From NCBI RefSeq assembly GCF_002149015.1, contig NZ_NGFO01000011.1, positions 62,001-126,000 on the forward strand: a DNA stretch of 64,000 bases. The letters are read 5' to 3'. The notes under the pieces are model-generated. The model saw only the letters and a list, made by a program, of their open reading frames with translations. It was not told the origin of the DNA and searched no databases. Source of the DNA: Gordonia lacunae (GTDB lineage: Bacteria; Actinomycetota; Actinomycetes; Mycobacteriales; Mycobacteriaceae). The position numbers and the translations under genes were made by a program. Positions 55,367 to 64,000 of the stretch are shown in pieces (the first letter of the stretch is position 1; every line of letters begins with the position of its first letter).

Positions 55367-56439
55367 TCGGCCCGCCCAGCCGGGACGACCTGGAGTCCGC
55401 CGTCACGCGCGGACAGCACGTAGACGGTGCCCGACGAGTCGACGGCGATCCGGTCGGGCTGCATGACCGACGCGAACCGCTGGACCTCGGTGGGTTCACC
55501 GTCTGCCAGGTCATATGCCACCACCTCGTTGTTGCCGGTCGTCGACACCCAGAGCCGGTCCCGGGTGTCGTCGTAGTCTACGGCGTACGGTCCGTCCGCC
55601 ACCGGATAGCGAAAGCGCATCACCAGCGGCGATCCGAAGAACCCGAGGATCTCGCCGTCGCGGGTGTTGGCGACGAGGACCCGTCCGAACTCGTCGACGG
55701 TGGAGTTGGTGGCCCCGTTGCCGGCACGCAGCGCCGGCCCCAGGTCGCCGGACTCCGGGTCGACCGGGGTCACCGACGACTGTGCGCGGTCCAGGACGAC
55801 GACCTGGCCGGCGAGCCCCTCCGCGGATTCCGGTGCCGCGGTCAGCGAGTCCACCCGCACGAAGCGATCGAGATCGTGCTTCTTCGCGAAGTCCTTGTCG
55901 TACACGAGAACTCGTCCGTCCGCCGTACCGGCGACGAGAAAGCCTGACGCGGTCCGCGTCACCGCGGTCGGCTGGTCGGATTCGAGATCGCCGGTCTGGA
56001 CCCGACCGTCGGCGTCGACGACGACGAGAACACCGGGGCCCGCACCGACGTATCCGCCGTCGTCACCCGCCGCGAGAGCGGTGAGACCCGGGACGGCGAT
56101 GGTCCGGGGCGGCGCGGTCACCGCCCGGGTGTCGTATCGGAGGATCTGGTTGCCGTCGGCCGCGAGGACGGCAACGCTCTCGCCCGACGCCGCCAGCGCC
56201 CGCGCCCCGGCCGGAGCGGGGACGACGGTCCCGGCCGGGGCAGCCGCCGAACTCGCCGGCGCCTCCGGCGCGGTCGCCGGCGTCACGGTCGGTACGTCGG
56301 GCGTGCCGTCGTCGGAGCCGCACGCGGTGATCATGCCCACACCGATCACCAGAGCCGCGGCTGCGGCGACCGGGCCCCGCACCCGCGACATGCCCGTGCG
56401 GGACTGGTGAGGGGTGCGGGATGGTCGCGGCGAGGACAT
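55363..56439 (-). CDS. Beta-propeller lipoprotein (LppL-like)
   Basis: A 358-residue exported lipoprotein, corresponding to Rv2138 (lppL). The signal peptide has a hydrophobic core [14 protein letters not shown] and lipobox ITAC; then comes a low-complexity Pro/Ala linker (about 45-80) and repeated blade-like segments ([81 protein letters not shown]) typical of a WD/NHL-type propeller. Probably a binding protein on the outer face of the membrane. ATG 56439 is used; ATG 56391 would give a shorter signal and cannot be excluded. Confidence 0.85.
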   Translation of the reverse strand: MSSPRPSRTPHQSRTGMSRVRGPVAAAAALVIGVGMITACGSDDGTPDVPTVTPATAPEAPASSAAAPAGTVVPAPAGARALAASGESVAVLAADGNQILRYDTRAVTAPPRTIAVPGLTALAAGDDGGYVGAGPGVLVVVDADGRVQTGDLESDQPTAVTRTASGFLVAGTADGRVLVYDKDFAKKHDLDRFVRVDSLTAAPESAEGLAGQVVVLDRAQSSVTPVDPESGDLGPALRAGNGATNSTVDEFGRVLVANTRDGEILGFFGSPLVMRFRYPVADGPYAVDYDDTRDRLWVSTTGNNEVVAYDLADGEPTEVQRFASVMQPDRIAVDSSGTVYVLSARDGGLQVVPAGRAE

Positions 56440-56525
56440 GTCCCCATCTTGCGTGACCGTGTCCGCGCGTCACTCAGGCGGGTCGACGGCGAGTGCCGTG
56501 TCGGGTCGGGCGCCGCGGGCCCAAG

Positions 56526-56531
56526 TAGCAT
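56526..56531 (+). promoter_or_regulatory. -10 box just upstream of uppP
   Basis: TAGCAT ends eight bases before the GTG start of uppP; no ribosome site fits between, so transcription and translation likely start together. Confidence 0.5.
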
Positions 56532-56539
56532 CGGGCGCC

Positions 56540-57382
56540 GTGACCGACACCATGACGTGGACCCAGTCGATCGTCCTCGGGGCGTTACAGGGCCTCACCG
56601 AGTTCCTGCCGATCTCGTCCTCGGGGCATCTCCGCATCGCCTCCGAGCTGATGTTCGGGGAGGACGCCGGCGCCTCCTTCACCGCGGTCACCCAGCTCGG
56701 TACCGAGGCTGCCGTCCTGGTCTTCTTCGCCCGGGACATCGTGCGCATCATCACCGCCTGGTTCCGCGGGCTGCGGCATGCCGACGAGCGAAACGTCGAC
56801 TACCGGATCGGGTGGTATGTGATCTTCGCGACGATCCCGATCGGTCTGATCGGATACCTCTTCAAGGACGAGATCCGCACCACCGGGCGCAATCTGTGGC
56901 TCGTCGCGATCATGCTCATCGTGTTCGCCGGGGTGTTCTGGCTCGCCGAGCGGTACGGGCAGAAACAGCGGAACCTCGAGCAACTCACCCTGCGCGACGG
57001 CCTCGTGATGGGTGGCGCCCAGTGCCTCGCCCTGATCCCGGGGGTCTCGCGCTCCGGGGCCACGGCGAGCGCGGGCCTGTTCCTGGGGCTCGAACGTGAA
57101 GCCGCCTTCCGCTTCTCGTTCCTGCTGGCCATCCCCGCGGTCACCGCTTCCGGTCTGTTCAGCCTCCCGGACGCGTTCAACCCGAGCGGTGAGGGCATGG
57201 AGGCGTCCGGGTCGCAGCTGCTCGTCGCGACGCTGATCGCGTTCGTCGTCGGTTATGCCGCGATCGCCTGGCTGCTGAGATTCGTCAGCGCGCACTCGAT
57301 GAACTGGTTCGGCGCCTACCGGGTCGTGCTCGGCGTGACCCTGATCGTGTTGCTGTCGACGGGCGCGATCTCGGCGACCTGA
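56540..57382 (+). CDS. uppP: Undecaprenyl-diphosphate phosphatase UppP (BacA)
   Basis: Polytopic membrane phosphatase of 280 residues that regenerates the polyprenyl-phosphate carrier for peptidoglycan and wall polysaccharide; overproduction gives bacitracin resistance. The two family motifs are intact: [13 protein letters not shown] (residues about 20-32) and [11 protein letters not shown]. About eight hydrophobic segments are visible. GTG 56540 is chosen because of the -10 box directly before it; ATG 56552 is four codons inside. It is divergent from the lipoprotein gene and corresponds to Rv2136c. Confidence 0.96.
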   Translation: MTDTMTWTQSIVLGALQGLTEFLPISSSGHLRIASELMFGEDAGASFTAVTQLGTEAAVLVFFARDIVRIITAWFRGLRHADERNVDYRIGWYVIFATIPIGLIGYLFKDEIRTTGRNLWLVAIMLIVFAGVFWLAERYGQKQRNLEQLTLRDGLVMGGAQCLALIPGVSRSGATASAGLFLGLEREAAFRFSFLLAIPAVTASGLFSLPDAFNPSGEGMEASGSQLLVATLIAFVVGYAAIAWLLRFVSAHSMNWFGAYRVVLGVTLIVLLSTGAISAT

Positions 57383-57438
57383 CGTCACGTCCGCCGCGCC
57401 GGACTCCGCGCGCCGTGCGGCCCCGCAGGGCCGGTGCC

Positions 57439-57444
57439 TATGGT
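57439..57444 (+). promoter_or_regulatory. -10 box of a leaderless promoter
   Basis: TATGGT followed by six bases and the ATG of the phosphatase gene. Confidence 0.55.
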
Positions 57445-57450
57445 TGTGGG

Positions 57451-58212
57451 ATGACCGTGATCCTTCTCCGGCACGGCCGTTCGACGGCGAACACCTCGGG
57501 GGTGCTCGCCGGTCGCAGCGCCGGCGTCCATCTCGACGACCGCGGGCGCGCCCAGGCCGATGATCTCGTTCGACGCCTCGGCGACCACCTCGGCTCCATC
57601 CGGGCGGTGGCACGTTCGCCGCTCGACCGCTGCGCCGAGACGGTCGCGCCGCTGCTGGCCGCGCTGGACGCCGACGGGCAGGCCCCGCCCGAGATCGTCG
57701 TCGACGACCTCGCAGAGGTCGACTACGGCGGCTGGACCGGGCGGTCGATCTCCGAACTGCTCAAGGAACCGCTGTGGAAGGTCGTGCAGCAACAGCCCTC
57801 GGCCGCGGTGTTCCCCGACGGCGAGGGGCTGGCCGACGTGCAGGCGCGCGCGGTGCGCGCGATCCGGGAACTGGACCGGATCCACGGCGGGCCCGACGGT
57901 TCCGGGGTGTGGATCGCCTGCTCGCACGGCGACGTCATCAAGGCGGTCATCGCCGACGCCATGGGCACCCACCTCGACGCCTTCCAGCGCATCGTCGTCG
58001 AACCGGCGTCGATCAGCGTGATCCGGTACGCCTCGTCGCGGCCGTACGTGCACACCGTGAACGCCACCGCGACGCTGTCCATCCCGAAGCCCCCGCCGCC
58101 GGCGCCGGACGGGCAGCGCCCGGCCGACGATGCGGTCGTGGGCGGCGACACCGGGGCGGATGTCACGCCGTCGGCGAACGGTGCCGCGACGATCCCCGCG
58201 ACATCGGGATAA
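57451..58212 (+). CDS. Histidine-phosphatase-superfamily protein (Rv2135c-type)
   Basis: Phosphoglycerate-mutase-fold phosphatase, 253 residues. The phosphorylated His is in ILLRHGRSTAN (His8), Arg in ARSPLDRCAETV, and the second His in WIACSHGDVIKAVI. The extended Pro/Ala-rich tail after residue 200 is probably unstructured. The metabolite or protein substrate is unknown. It is probably leaderless (TATGGT six bases upstream). It begins a conserved string with DUF3090 and SCO1664-family genes that leads to mshC. Confidence 0.9.
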   Translation: MTVILLRHGRSTANTSGVLAGRSAGVHLDDRGRAQADDLVRRLGDHLGSIRAVARSPLDRCAETVAPLLAALDADGQAPPEIVVDDLAEVDYGGWTGRSISELLKEPLWKVVQQQPSAAVFPDGEGLADVQARAVRAIRELDRIHGGPDGSGVWIACSHGDVIKAVIADAMGTHLDAFQRIVVEPASISVIRYASSRPYVHTVNATATLSIPKPPPPAPDGQRPADDAVVGGDTGADVTPSANGAATIPATSG

Positions 58213-58237
58213 TGAACCAGACGACGAAGGAGGTGTG

Positions 58238-58972
58238 ATGTCTCGAGCCATCCACGTGTTCCGGAGCCCGGACCGCTTCGTGGCGGGCACGATCGGGCAG
58301 CCCGGCGACCGTACGTTCTACCTCCAGGCGGTCCACGAGGCCCGCATCATCAGCGTGATGCTGGAAAAGCAGCAGGTCCAGATCCTGGCGGATCGGATCG
58401 GTGCGCTGCTGGACGAGATCCACCGCCGCTTCGGAACCCCGATCCCGCCGGAGACCGACCGGGTCGGCGATCTGAGCCCGCTGGTGATGCCGGTCGACGC
58501 CGAGTTCCGGGTCGGGACGATGGGCCTGGGCTGGGACGCGGAGTCCGAGGCCGTGGTGGTCGAGTTGCTCGCCATCACCGAGGGGGAGTTCGACGAGAGC
58601 GTCGTCCTCGACGACACCGACGAGGGCCCGGATGCGGTGCGTGTCTTCCTGACCACCGCGGCCGCCCGCGAGTTCGCCGCCCGGTCGTCGAAGGTGATCT
58701 CGGCGGGACGGCAGCCGTGCCCGCTGTGCAGCGAACCGCTCGATCCCGAGGGTCACCTGTGTATCCGGACCAACGGCTACAAGCGGGACGCGGAGTTGAG
58801 CAAGTCCCTCGACTTCATCGATCCCGACGTCTTCAACAGCCTTGCCGCACAGAATGACCCGGGTCTGGTGGCCGACGAGGACCCGTTCGGCCAGGCCGGG
58901 GACGCACCGCAGCCCGGTGACCCGGACGACCCCGACGAGCCCGGTGACACCGGCCCCTCCGCGCGTGACTGA
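58238..58972 (+). CDS. DUF3090 family protein
   Basis: A 244-residue actinobacterial protein of unknown function (Rv2134c-type). The core covers about residues 1-200 (IHVFRSPDRFVAGTIGQPG, FYLQAVHEARIISVMLEKQQ). A zinc-ribbon-like CPLC...C pattern (PCPLCSEPLDPEGHLCIRTNGY) lies near residues 165-187. The C-terminal 40 residues are Asp/Pro/Gly-rich. A strong AAGGAGG ribosome site precedes the ATG. It overlaps the SCO1664-family gene by eight bases, so the two are co-translated and probably work together. Confidence 0.9.
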   Translation: MSRAIHVFRSPDRFVAGTIGQPGDRTFYLQAVHEARIISVMLEKQQVQILADRIGALLDEIHRRFGTPIPPETDRVGDLSPLVMPVDAEFRVGTMGLGWDAESEAVVVELLAITEGEFDESVVLDDTDEGPDAVRVFLTTAAAREFAARSSKVISAGRQPCPLCSEPLDPEGHLCIRTNGYKRDAELSKSLDFIDPDVFNSLAAQNDPGLVADEDPFGQAGDAPQPGDPDDPDEPGDTGPSARD

Positions 58973-59798
58973 CGAGCCCGCGGTCGACCACGTCCTCCGC
59001 GCAGGCGAACTCACGATCCTCGGCCGGATCCCGTCGGCCAGCAACGCGACCCTCGTGTGCGACGCGGTGCTCGACGACCAGGCATCGGTGCGCTGTGTCT
59101 ACAAGCCGGTCCGCGGCGAGGTCCCGCTGTGGGACTTTCCCGACGGCACCCTCGCCGGACGGGAGGTGGCGTCGTATCTGATCTCCGAGGCGCTGGGCTG
59201 GGACACGATCCCGACGACGGTGCACCGCGACGGGCCACTCGGGCCGGGGATGGTGCAGCGCTGGGTCGAGACACCCGACAACACCGACCATCCGATCCCG
59301 GAGACCGAGCCGCGGATCGACCTCGTCGACCTCTGCCCGGTCGGAGCCGTGCCCGCCGGGTACCTCGCGGTGCTCCAGGCCTACGACCCGTACGGCGACC
59401 CGGTCGTCCTGGTGCACGCCGACGACCCGCGGCTGCAGCGGATGTCGGTGCTCGACGTGATCCTCAACAACGCCGACCGCAAGGGCGGACACGTGCTCGA
59501 GGGCCTGGACGGTGTCGTCTACGGGATCGACCACGGCATCTGTCTGCACGGCGAGGACAAACTGCGGACCGTGCTGTGGGGCTGGGCCGGGGAGCCGGTG
59601 CCCGGGCACCTCGTCGCCGACGTCGCCGAGCTCGCCGAGCGGCTCGAGACCGACGGGTCGGCGCTGCGTACGCAGCTCGCCGAGCACATCACCGCCGACG
59701 AGATCGAGTCGCTGGCGATCCGGGCGATCGTGGTCGCCGAGAGCGCGACCATGCCGCACCCGCCGGGTCATCGCCCGATACCGTGGCCGCCGTTCTGA
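58965..59798 (+). CDS. SCO1664-family protein with PI3/4-kinase-like motifs
   Basis: A 277-residue protein (Rv2133c-type). Kinase-like elements can be read in order: a Lys in RCVYKPVRGE, RLQRMSVLDVILNNADRKGGHVL (like the catalytic DRxxxN/H loop) and VVYGIDHGICLH (like the metal-binding DxG). The spacing fits the phosphatidylinositol 3/4-kinase and HipA-like fold; whether it phosphorylates anything is unknown. GTG 58965 lies inside the end of the DUF3090 gene. Context next to mshC is conserved in actinobacteria. Confidence 0.85.
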   Translation: MTDEPAVDHVLRAGELTILGRIPSASNATLVCDAVLDDQASVRCVYKPVRGEVPLWDFPDGTLAGREVASYLISEALGWDTIPTTVHRDGPLGPGMVQRWVETPDNTDHPIPETEPRIDLVDLCPVGAVPAGYLAVLQAYDPYGDPVVLVHADDPRLQRMSVLDVILNNADRKGGHVLEGLDGVVYGIDHGICLHGEDKLRTVLWGWAGEPVPGHLVADVAELAERLETDGSALRTQLAEHITADEIESLAIRAIVVAESATMPHPPGHRPIPWPPF

Positions 59799-59870
59799 GC
59801 GAGCGCGGCGCACTCGGCACGAGGGGAGCGGGCAGCTCGCCCCCGAACGCGATACACCCCCAGCGGGCAA

Positions 59871-59876
59871 TACAGT
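59871..59876 (+). promoter_or_regulatory. -10 box of a leaderless mshC promoter
   Basis: TACAGT followed by six bases and the mshC ATG; no ribosome site. Confidence 0.55.
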
Positions 59877-59882
59877 GGACGC

Positions 59883-61133
59883 ATGCAGTCGTGGCCCGAT
59901 CTCGAACTCCCCGCCGTTCCGGGTAGTGGACCCGCCCTCCGTCTCTACGACACCGCCGATCGCGCGGTCCGTCCCGTCGCACCCGGCGCCACCGCGACCA
60001 TGTACGTCTGCGGCATCACCCCGTACGACGCCACCCACCTGGGGCACGCGGCCACCTATGTGACCTTCGATCAGGTCAATCGGGTGCTGCGCGACCAGGG
60101 CCACGAGGTCCACTACGTGCAGAACGTGACCGACGTCGACGACCCGCTGTTCGAGCGGGCGGATCGCGACGGCGTCGACTGGCGCGACCTCGGGGCCCGG
60201 GAGACGCAGCTGTTCCGCGATGACATGACCGCCCTGCGGGTCCTGCCGCCGCGCGACTACATCGGCGCGGTCGAATCGGTCAACGAGGTCGTCGAGGTCG
60301 TCGACAAGCTGCTGGCCTCCGGTGCCGCCTACACCGTCGACGACGCCGAGTTCCCGGATGTGTACTTCCGCACCGACGCCACCGACCAGTTCGGGTATGA
60401 GTCGGGGTACGACCGCGAGACCATGTCGCGGTTCTTCGCCGAACGCGGCGGCGACCCCGACCGTCCCGGCAAGCGCGATCCGCTCGACGCGCTGCTCTGG
60501 CGTGCCGAGCGGCCCGGCGAGCCGTCGTGGGAGTCACCGTTCGGTCCGGGCCGGCCGGGCTGGCACATCGAGTGTTCGGCGATCGCGCTGAACCGCCTCG
60601 GGATCGAGTTCGACATCCAGGGCGGCGGCAACGATCTCATCTACCCGCACCACGAATATTCGGCCGCGCACGGCGAGGCCCTCACCGGTTCGCGACGGTT
60701 CGCCCGGCACTACGTGCACACCGGGATGGTCGGCCTCGACGGCGAGAAGATGTCCAAGAGCCGCGGCAACCTGGTGTTCGTCTCGGTGCTGCGTCGAGAC
60801 GGCGTGGACCCGGCGGCGATCCGCCTCGCCCTGCTCGCCGACCACTATCGCGGTGACCGGATGTGGACCGCGGAGGTCCTCGACACCGCCGTCGAACGCC
60901 TCGCCCGGTGGCGTGCGGCGCTCGGCGCAAGTATCGGTCCCGACGCCGAGCCGGTCATCGCCCGCATCCGCCAGCACCTGGCCGACGATCTCGACACCCC
61001 CAAAGCGCTTGCCGCAGTCGATGGTTGGTGCGCAGACGTGCGCAACGGCATCGGTTCGTCGACGACGGCGCCGGCCGAGCTCGCGGCCGCGGTCGACGCC
61101 CTGCTGGGCATTCCGCTCGTTCCCGGCGCCTGA
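59883..61133 (+). CDS. mshC: Mycothiol ligase MshC (cysteine:GlcN-Ins ligase)
   Basis: ATP-dependent ligase joining cysteine to glucosaminyl-inositol in mycothiol synthesis; 416 residues, a cysteinyl-tRNA synthetase paralogue. The HIGH-like motif is THLGHA, and KMSKS is intact in [10 protein letters not shown]. The zinc site uses Cys in [10 protein letters not shown], Cys in WHIECSAIA and His in PHHEYSAA. It is shorter than CysRS and lacks the tRNA anticodon-binding domain, which distinguishes it from CysS. It probably has a leaderless mRNA. It corresponds to Rv2130c. Confidence 0.96.
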   Translation: MQSWPDLELPAVPGSGPALRLYDTADRAVRPVAPGATATMYVCGITPYDATHLGHAATYVTFDQVNRVLRDQGHEVHYVQNVTDVDDPLFERADRDGVDWRDLGARETQLFRDDMTALRVLPPRDYIGAVESVNEVVEVVDKLLASGAAYTVDDAEFPDVYFRTDATDQFGYESGYDRETMSRFFAERGGDPDRPGKRDPLDALLWRAERPGEPSWESPFGPGRPGWHIECSAIALNRLGIEFDIQGGGNDLIYPHHEYSAAHGEALTGSRRFARHYVHTGMVGLDGEKMSKSRGNLVFVSVLRRDGVDPAAIRLALLADHYRGDRMWTAEVLDTAVERLARWRAALGASIGPDAEPVIARIRQHLADDLDTPKALAAVDGWCADVRNGIGSSTTAPAELAAAVDALLGIPLVPGA

Positions 61134-61178
61134 GTGGTGTCGTCCCGACACCGAGATGTCGGCTCGCCGGCGTCTGGG

Positions 61179-61184
61179 TAGAGT
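61179..61184 (+). promoter_or_regulatory. -10 box of a leaderless promoter
   Basis: TAGAGT followed by six bases and the GTG start of the 102-residue protein. Confidence 0.55.
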
Positions 61185-61190
61185 GCTGAC

Positions 61191-61499
61191 GTGGCGCGCG
61201 TGCAAGAGATCCGACCCAAGACCGACGCCGGGGTGTACACCGTCGTCACCCGGACGTCGACCTACCTGCTGGATTTCACCGAGATGACGCTTCTCCGGGC
61301 CCCCGGGGTCGGTGGCACCGACGACGAGGACTGGACGGTCAGCCGGCTCCGGCGTGACTCCGAGGACATCCCGCTGCTCGGCGTGAAGTCGTGTCGCCTG
61401 GGTGAATCCGCGCAGTTCTGGGTGCGGGCAGCCGACGACCCGGAGGTCCGCACGTGGCGGATCACCACCCCCGTGGTGTCGATCGAGAAGATCGGCTGA
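61191..61499 (+). CDS. Conserved hypothetical protein, 102 residues
   Basis: A small cytosolic beta-rich protein without a recognised domain. Visible features are a basic N-terminus (ARVQEIRPKTDAGVY), alternating strands (TVVTRTSTYLLDFTEMTLLR) and a C-terminus ending TTPVVSIEKIG. GTG follows a TAGAGT -10 by six bases. It sits between mshC and the PAC2 gene and converges with the latter (16 bp). Base composition is like its neighbours, and the frame is not interrupted, so I take it as real. Confidence 0.75.
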   Translation: MARVQEIRPKTDAGVYTVVTRTSTYLLDFTEMTLLRAPGVGGTDDEDWTVSRLRRDSEDIPLLGVKSCRLGESAQFWVRAADDPEVRTWRITTPVVSIEKIG

Positions 61500-61515
61500 C
61501 GTCCGACCGTTCGGG

Positions 61516-62394
61516 TCAGGACCCGAACGGCCCTTGACCGCGGCGCTTGAGGTAGCGCTCGAACTCGGCGGCGAGGGCGTCGCCGTCGATCTTCGCCATC
61601 ACCTCGTCCGGATCGACCTCGGCGTCGCCGCGCTCCTCGAGCCCGCGCACGTAATCGGCGATCTCCTCGTCGTCCTCGGTCATCTCGGTGACCGCGCGTT
61701 CCCATTCCTCGGCCTGCTCGGGGAGCGTGCCGAGCGGCACCTCGATGTCGAGGACCTCTTCGACCCGGGTCAGCAGCGCCACCGTCGCCTTGGGGTTCGG
61801 CGGCGTCGACACATAGTGGGGGACCGCCGCCCAGAACGACACGGCCGGCAGGCCCGCCTGGACGAAGAGGTCCTGGAGGACGCCGGTGATGCCGGTCGGG
61901 CCCTCGTAGCGGCTCTCGGCGAGGTTGTACCGGGCCGCGGACTCGCTGCTGTAGGCCGCGCCGGTCACCGGCACCGGGCGGGTGTGCGGGGTGTCGGCGA
62001 GCAACGCCCCCAGCATCACCGTGGTCTCGACCCCGAGCTCCTGCGCGAGGTCGACGATCTCGGCGCAGAACGCGCGCCACCGCATGTTGGGTTCGATGCC
62101 GCGGACCAGCACGATGTCGCGGTCGGCGCCGCGCGGACTGCAGTACGAGATGGACGTCGTCGGCCAGTCGATCCGGCGCGTGACGCCGTCGATCTGATTC
62201 ACGGTGGGGCGATTGACCTGGAAGTCGTAGTATTCATCGGAGTCGATGTCGGCGAGGGGTCGGGCGTCCCATTCGAGTGCCAGGTGCTCGACAGCGCTGC
62301 TGGCGGCGTCCCCGGCGTCGTTCCACCCCTCGAAGGCCGCGAGCAGAATGGGTCTGCGCAGCTGGGGAAGGTTCGACGTCTGCTCAGCGTTCAC
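61516..62394 (-). CDS. PAC2-family (proteasome assembly chaperone-like) protein
   Basis: A 292-residue member of the PAC2 superfamily, corresponding to Rv2125. Core features are LLAAFEGWNDAGDAASSAVEHL, FQVNRPTV, VTRRIDWPTTSISYCSP, IVLVRGIEPNMRWRAF and LLADTPHTRPVPVTGAAY. The C-terminal third is acidic and helical. In actinobacteria, which have proteasomes, a link to proteasome assembly is inferred from the eukaryotic PAC2 family only. The GTG start is six bases behind a TAGGCT -10 box and 51 bp from the divergent metH. Confidence 0.92.
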   Translation of the reverse strand: MNAEQTSNLPQLRRPILLAAFEGWNDAGDAASSAVEHLALEWDARPLADIDSDEYYDFQVNRPTVNQIDGVTRRIDWPTTSISYCSPRGADRDIVLVRGIEPNMRWRAFCAEIVDLAQELGVETTVMLGALLADTPHTRPVPVTGAAYSSESAARYNLAESRYEGPTGITGVLQDLFVQAGLPAVSFWAAVPHYVSTPPNPKATVALLTRVEEVLDIEVPLGTLPEQAEEWERAVTEMTEDDEEIADYVRGLEERGDAEVDPDEVMAKIDGDALAAEFERYLKRRGQGPFGS

Positions 62395-62400
62395 CGATCC

Positions 62401-62406
62401 AGCCTA
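62401..62406 (-). promoter_or_regulatory. -10 box of the leaderless PAC2-gene promoter
   Basis: Minus-strand TAGGCT (complement of AGCCTA) with six bases to the GTG start at 62394. Confidence 0.55.
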
Positions 62407-62432
62407 CGACCGAACACGCAGAGAGGGCGAAC

Positions 62433-62438
62433 TACGCT
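62433..62438 (+). promoter_or_regulatory. -10 box of the metH promoter
   Basis: TACGCT followed by seven bases and the metH ATG. The two divergent promoters share a 51-bp gap, which leaves no room for a cobalamin riboswitch. Confidence 0.5.
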
Positions 62439-62445
62439 GTCAACC

Positions 62446-64000
62446 ATGTCCCCTGACTTCTCCGGAACCGATCCTCGCGATTTCGACACGACATTCCTGT
62501 CGTCGATGTCGCGCCGGGTGCTGATCGGCGACGGGGCGATGGGCACCATGCTGCAGGCCGCGGATCTGACGCTCGACGACTTCCGTGGTCTCGAGGGTTG
62601 CAACGAGATCCTCAACGACACCCGGCCCGACGTCCTCGAGAGCATCCACCGTGCCTACTTCGAGGCCGGCGCCGATGCCGTCGAGACCAACACCTTCGGG
62701 TGCAACCTCTCGAATCTCGGCGACTACGACATCGCCGACCGCATCCGGGAGCTGTCGTACAAGGGCACGGCCATCGCGCGCGGCGTCGCCGACGAGATGG
62801 GTCCCTCGGCCGACGGCACCGCCCGGTTCGTACTCGGATCGATCGGGCCGGGCACCAAGCTGCCCAGCCTCGGCCACACCACGTATGCGGCCATTCGCGA
62901 CGCGTACCTCGAGTGCGTGATCGGCATGCTCGAGGGCGGCGCCGACGCGGTCCTGATCGAGACCTCCCAGGACCTCCTGCAGGTCAAATCGGCAGTGGTC
63001 GCCGCGCACCGGGCGATGGAGCGGGTGGGTCGCAAGATCCCGATCATCTCGCACGTCACGGTCGAGACGACCGGCACGATGCTCCTCGGGTCGGAGATCG
63101 GCGCCGCGCTGACGGCACTGGAACCCCTCGGGATCGACCTCATCGGCCTCAACTGCGCCACCGGTCCGGCGGAGATGAGCGAACATCTGCGGTACCTGTC
63201 CAAGCACGCCCGTATCCCGGTGTCGGTGATGCCGAACGCCGGTCTGCCGGTCCTGGGCGCCAACGGCGCCGAGTACCCGCTGACGCCCGAGGAACTGGCG
63301 CAGGCGATGGCGCAGTTCGTCGGCGAGTTCGGACTGGAGTTCGTCGGCGGCTGCTGCGGGACGACCCCCGAGCACATCCGGCAGGTCGCGGCGGCGGTCG
63401 CCGAGGTGACCCCGGCGACCCGTACCCCGGAGCACGAGTCGGAGACGTCGTCGCTCTACTCCGCGGTGCCCTTCGACCAGGACGCCAGCTTCCTGGTCAT
63501 CGGTGAACGCACGAACACCAACGGCTCCAAGGCCTTCCGCGAGGCGATGATCGCCGAGGACTACCAGAAGTGCCTCGACATCGCGAAGGACCAGACCCGC
63601 GACGGCGCCCACATGCTCGACCTCAACGTCGACTACGTCGGGCGCGACGGTGCCGCCGACATGACCGCTCTCGCCAGTCGTTTCGCGACCTCGTCGACGC
63701 TGCCGATCATGCTCGACTCCACCGAGCCGGAGGTCATCCGCGCCGGTCTGGAATCGCTGGGCGGGCGCTGCGCGGTCAACTCGGTGAACTACGAGGACGG
63801 CGACGGACCGGACTCCCGGTTCACCAAGATCATGCAGCTCGTCGTCGAACACGGCGCGGCGGTCGTCGCGCTCACCATCGACGAAGAGGGGCAGGCGCGG
63901 ACCGCCGACTGGAAGGTCCGGGTGGCCGAGCGGCTGATCGCCGACATCACCGGCAACTGGGGTCTCGCCGAAGAGGACATCATCCTCGACACGCTGACCT
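62446..64000 (+). CDS. metH: Cobalamin-dependent methionine synthase MetH, N-terminal part
   Basis: 5-methyltetrahydrofolate-homocysteine methyltransferase; the window holds the first 518 residues and the gene continues beyond the edge. The homocysteine-binding barrel (about 20-330) has RRVLIGDGAMGTMLQ and the zinc cysteines in LNCATG and GGCCGTTPEHIRQ. The folate (pterin-binding) domain starts near 350 (FLVIGERTNTNGSKAF, GAHMLDLNVDYVGRDG, IMLDSTEPEV). The B12 and reactivation domains must lie outside. ATG 62446 follows a TACGCT -10 by seven bases. It corresponds to Rv2124c. Confidence 0.96.
   Translation, partial: MSPDFSGTDPRDFDTTFLSSMSRRVLIGDGAMGTMLQAADLTLDDFRGLEGCNEILNDTRPDVLESIHRAYFEAGADAVETNTFGCNLSNLGDYDIADRIRELSYKGTAIARGVADEMGPSADGTARFVLGSIGPGTKLPSLGHTTYAAIRDAYLECVIGMLEGGADAVLIETSQDLLQVKSAVVAAHRAMERVGRKIPIISHVTVETTGTMLLGSEIGAALTALEPLGIDLIGLNCATGPAEMSEHLRYLSKHARIPVSVMPNAGLPVLGANGAEYPLTPEELAQAMAQFVGEFGLEFVGGCCGTTPEHIRQVAAAVAEVTPATRTPEHESETSSLYSAVPFDQDASFLVIGERTNTNGSKAFREAMIAEDYQKCLDIAKDQTRDGAHMLDLNVDYVGRDGAADMTALASRFATSSTLPIMLDSTEPEVIRAGLESLGGRCAVNSVNYEDGDGPDSRFTKIMQLVVEHGAAVVALTIDEEGQARTADWKVRVAERLIADITGNWGLAEEDIILDTLT

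Noticed and set aside
62395..62445. Cobalamin riboswitch upstream of metH
   Set aside because: Only 51 bp separate the divergent starts, too little for the element, and its B12-box sequence is absent. The mutA upstream region also shows none.
62440..63852. Antisense frame over metH
   Set aside because: Shadow of the conserved metH coding sequence.

Overview
This is high-GC actinobacterial chromosome from a mycolic-acid-producing member of the Mycobacteriales. A Gordonia- or Williamsia-like genus is my best guess. The evidence is the fabG1-inhA pair (mycolate elongation), an MptB mannosyltransferase (lipomannan), mshC (mycothiol), a ferrochelatase with a C-terminal cysteine cluster, RipA/MoxR, AcnR control of aconitase, and close gene-order agreement with Mycobacterium tuberculosis as I remember it.

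Layout. Positions 1-9529 hold an ABC ATPase (cut by the edge), mptB, and divergently the sufR-B-D-C-S-U-T operon for Fe-S cluster assembly. Positions 9630-13750 hold a DUF1992 protein, a lycopene-cyclase-type flavoprotein, an SDR and an ABC-F ATPase. Positions 13734-22580 are an accessory block inserted where M. tuberculosis has the ABC-F gene almost next to acnR. On the minus strand it has a Tat-exported GMC (cholesterol-oxidase-like) oxidoreductase, an acyl-CoA synthetase, and a tightly coupled four-gene operon (ThDP enzyme, SRPBCC protein, KAS III-like enzyme, PLP aminotransferase). Two promoters in this block carry IdeR/DtxR-type iron boxes, so it looks like an iron-starvation-induced small-molecule pathway of unknown product.

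Positions 22584-34992 hold acnR-acn, a membrane protein, ripA, moxR1, DUF58, VWA, fabG1, inhA and hemH, again in M. tuberculosis order. Positions 35160-39608 hold a 33-codon reading frame followed by a strong hairpin, a GNAT-like protein, a conserved hypothetical, a DUF3097 (Toprim-like) protein, NfeD and SPFH proteins. Positions 39743-40899 are a visibly AT-richer two-gene cassette. It encodes a DUF5706/Pycsar-effector-like three-helix membrane protein, translationally coupled to a SatD-like protein that carries cyclase-palm motifs and a C-terminal HTH. This is my best candidate for an undescribed nucleotide-signalling (possibly anti-phage) system.

Positions 40930-47078 hold a TVP38 protein, mutA, mutB and meaB. 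Positions 47173-51596 hold an F420-type oxidoreductase, a nucleoside hydrolase, an M23-like lipoprotein and an MscS channel. A tRNA-Leu(GAG) at 51671-51759 marks the junction to a second conserved block (M20 peptidase, PEBP, pyrD, DUF5703, lipoprotein, uppP, phosphatase, DUF3090, SCO1664-family, mshC, hypothetical, PAC2, metH), which matches the M. tuberculosis Rv2141c-Rv2124c region. Several genes in this second block start directly behind a TANNNT -10 box and are probably leaderless. No CRISPR array, insertion sequence, prophage or rRNA was seen.
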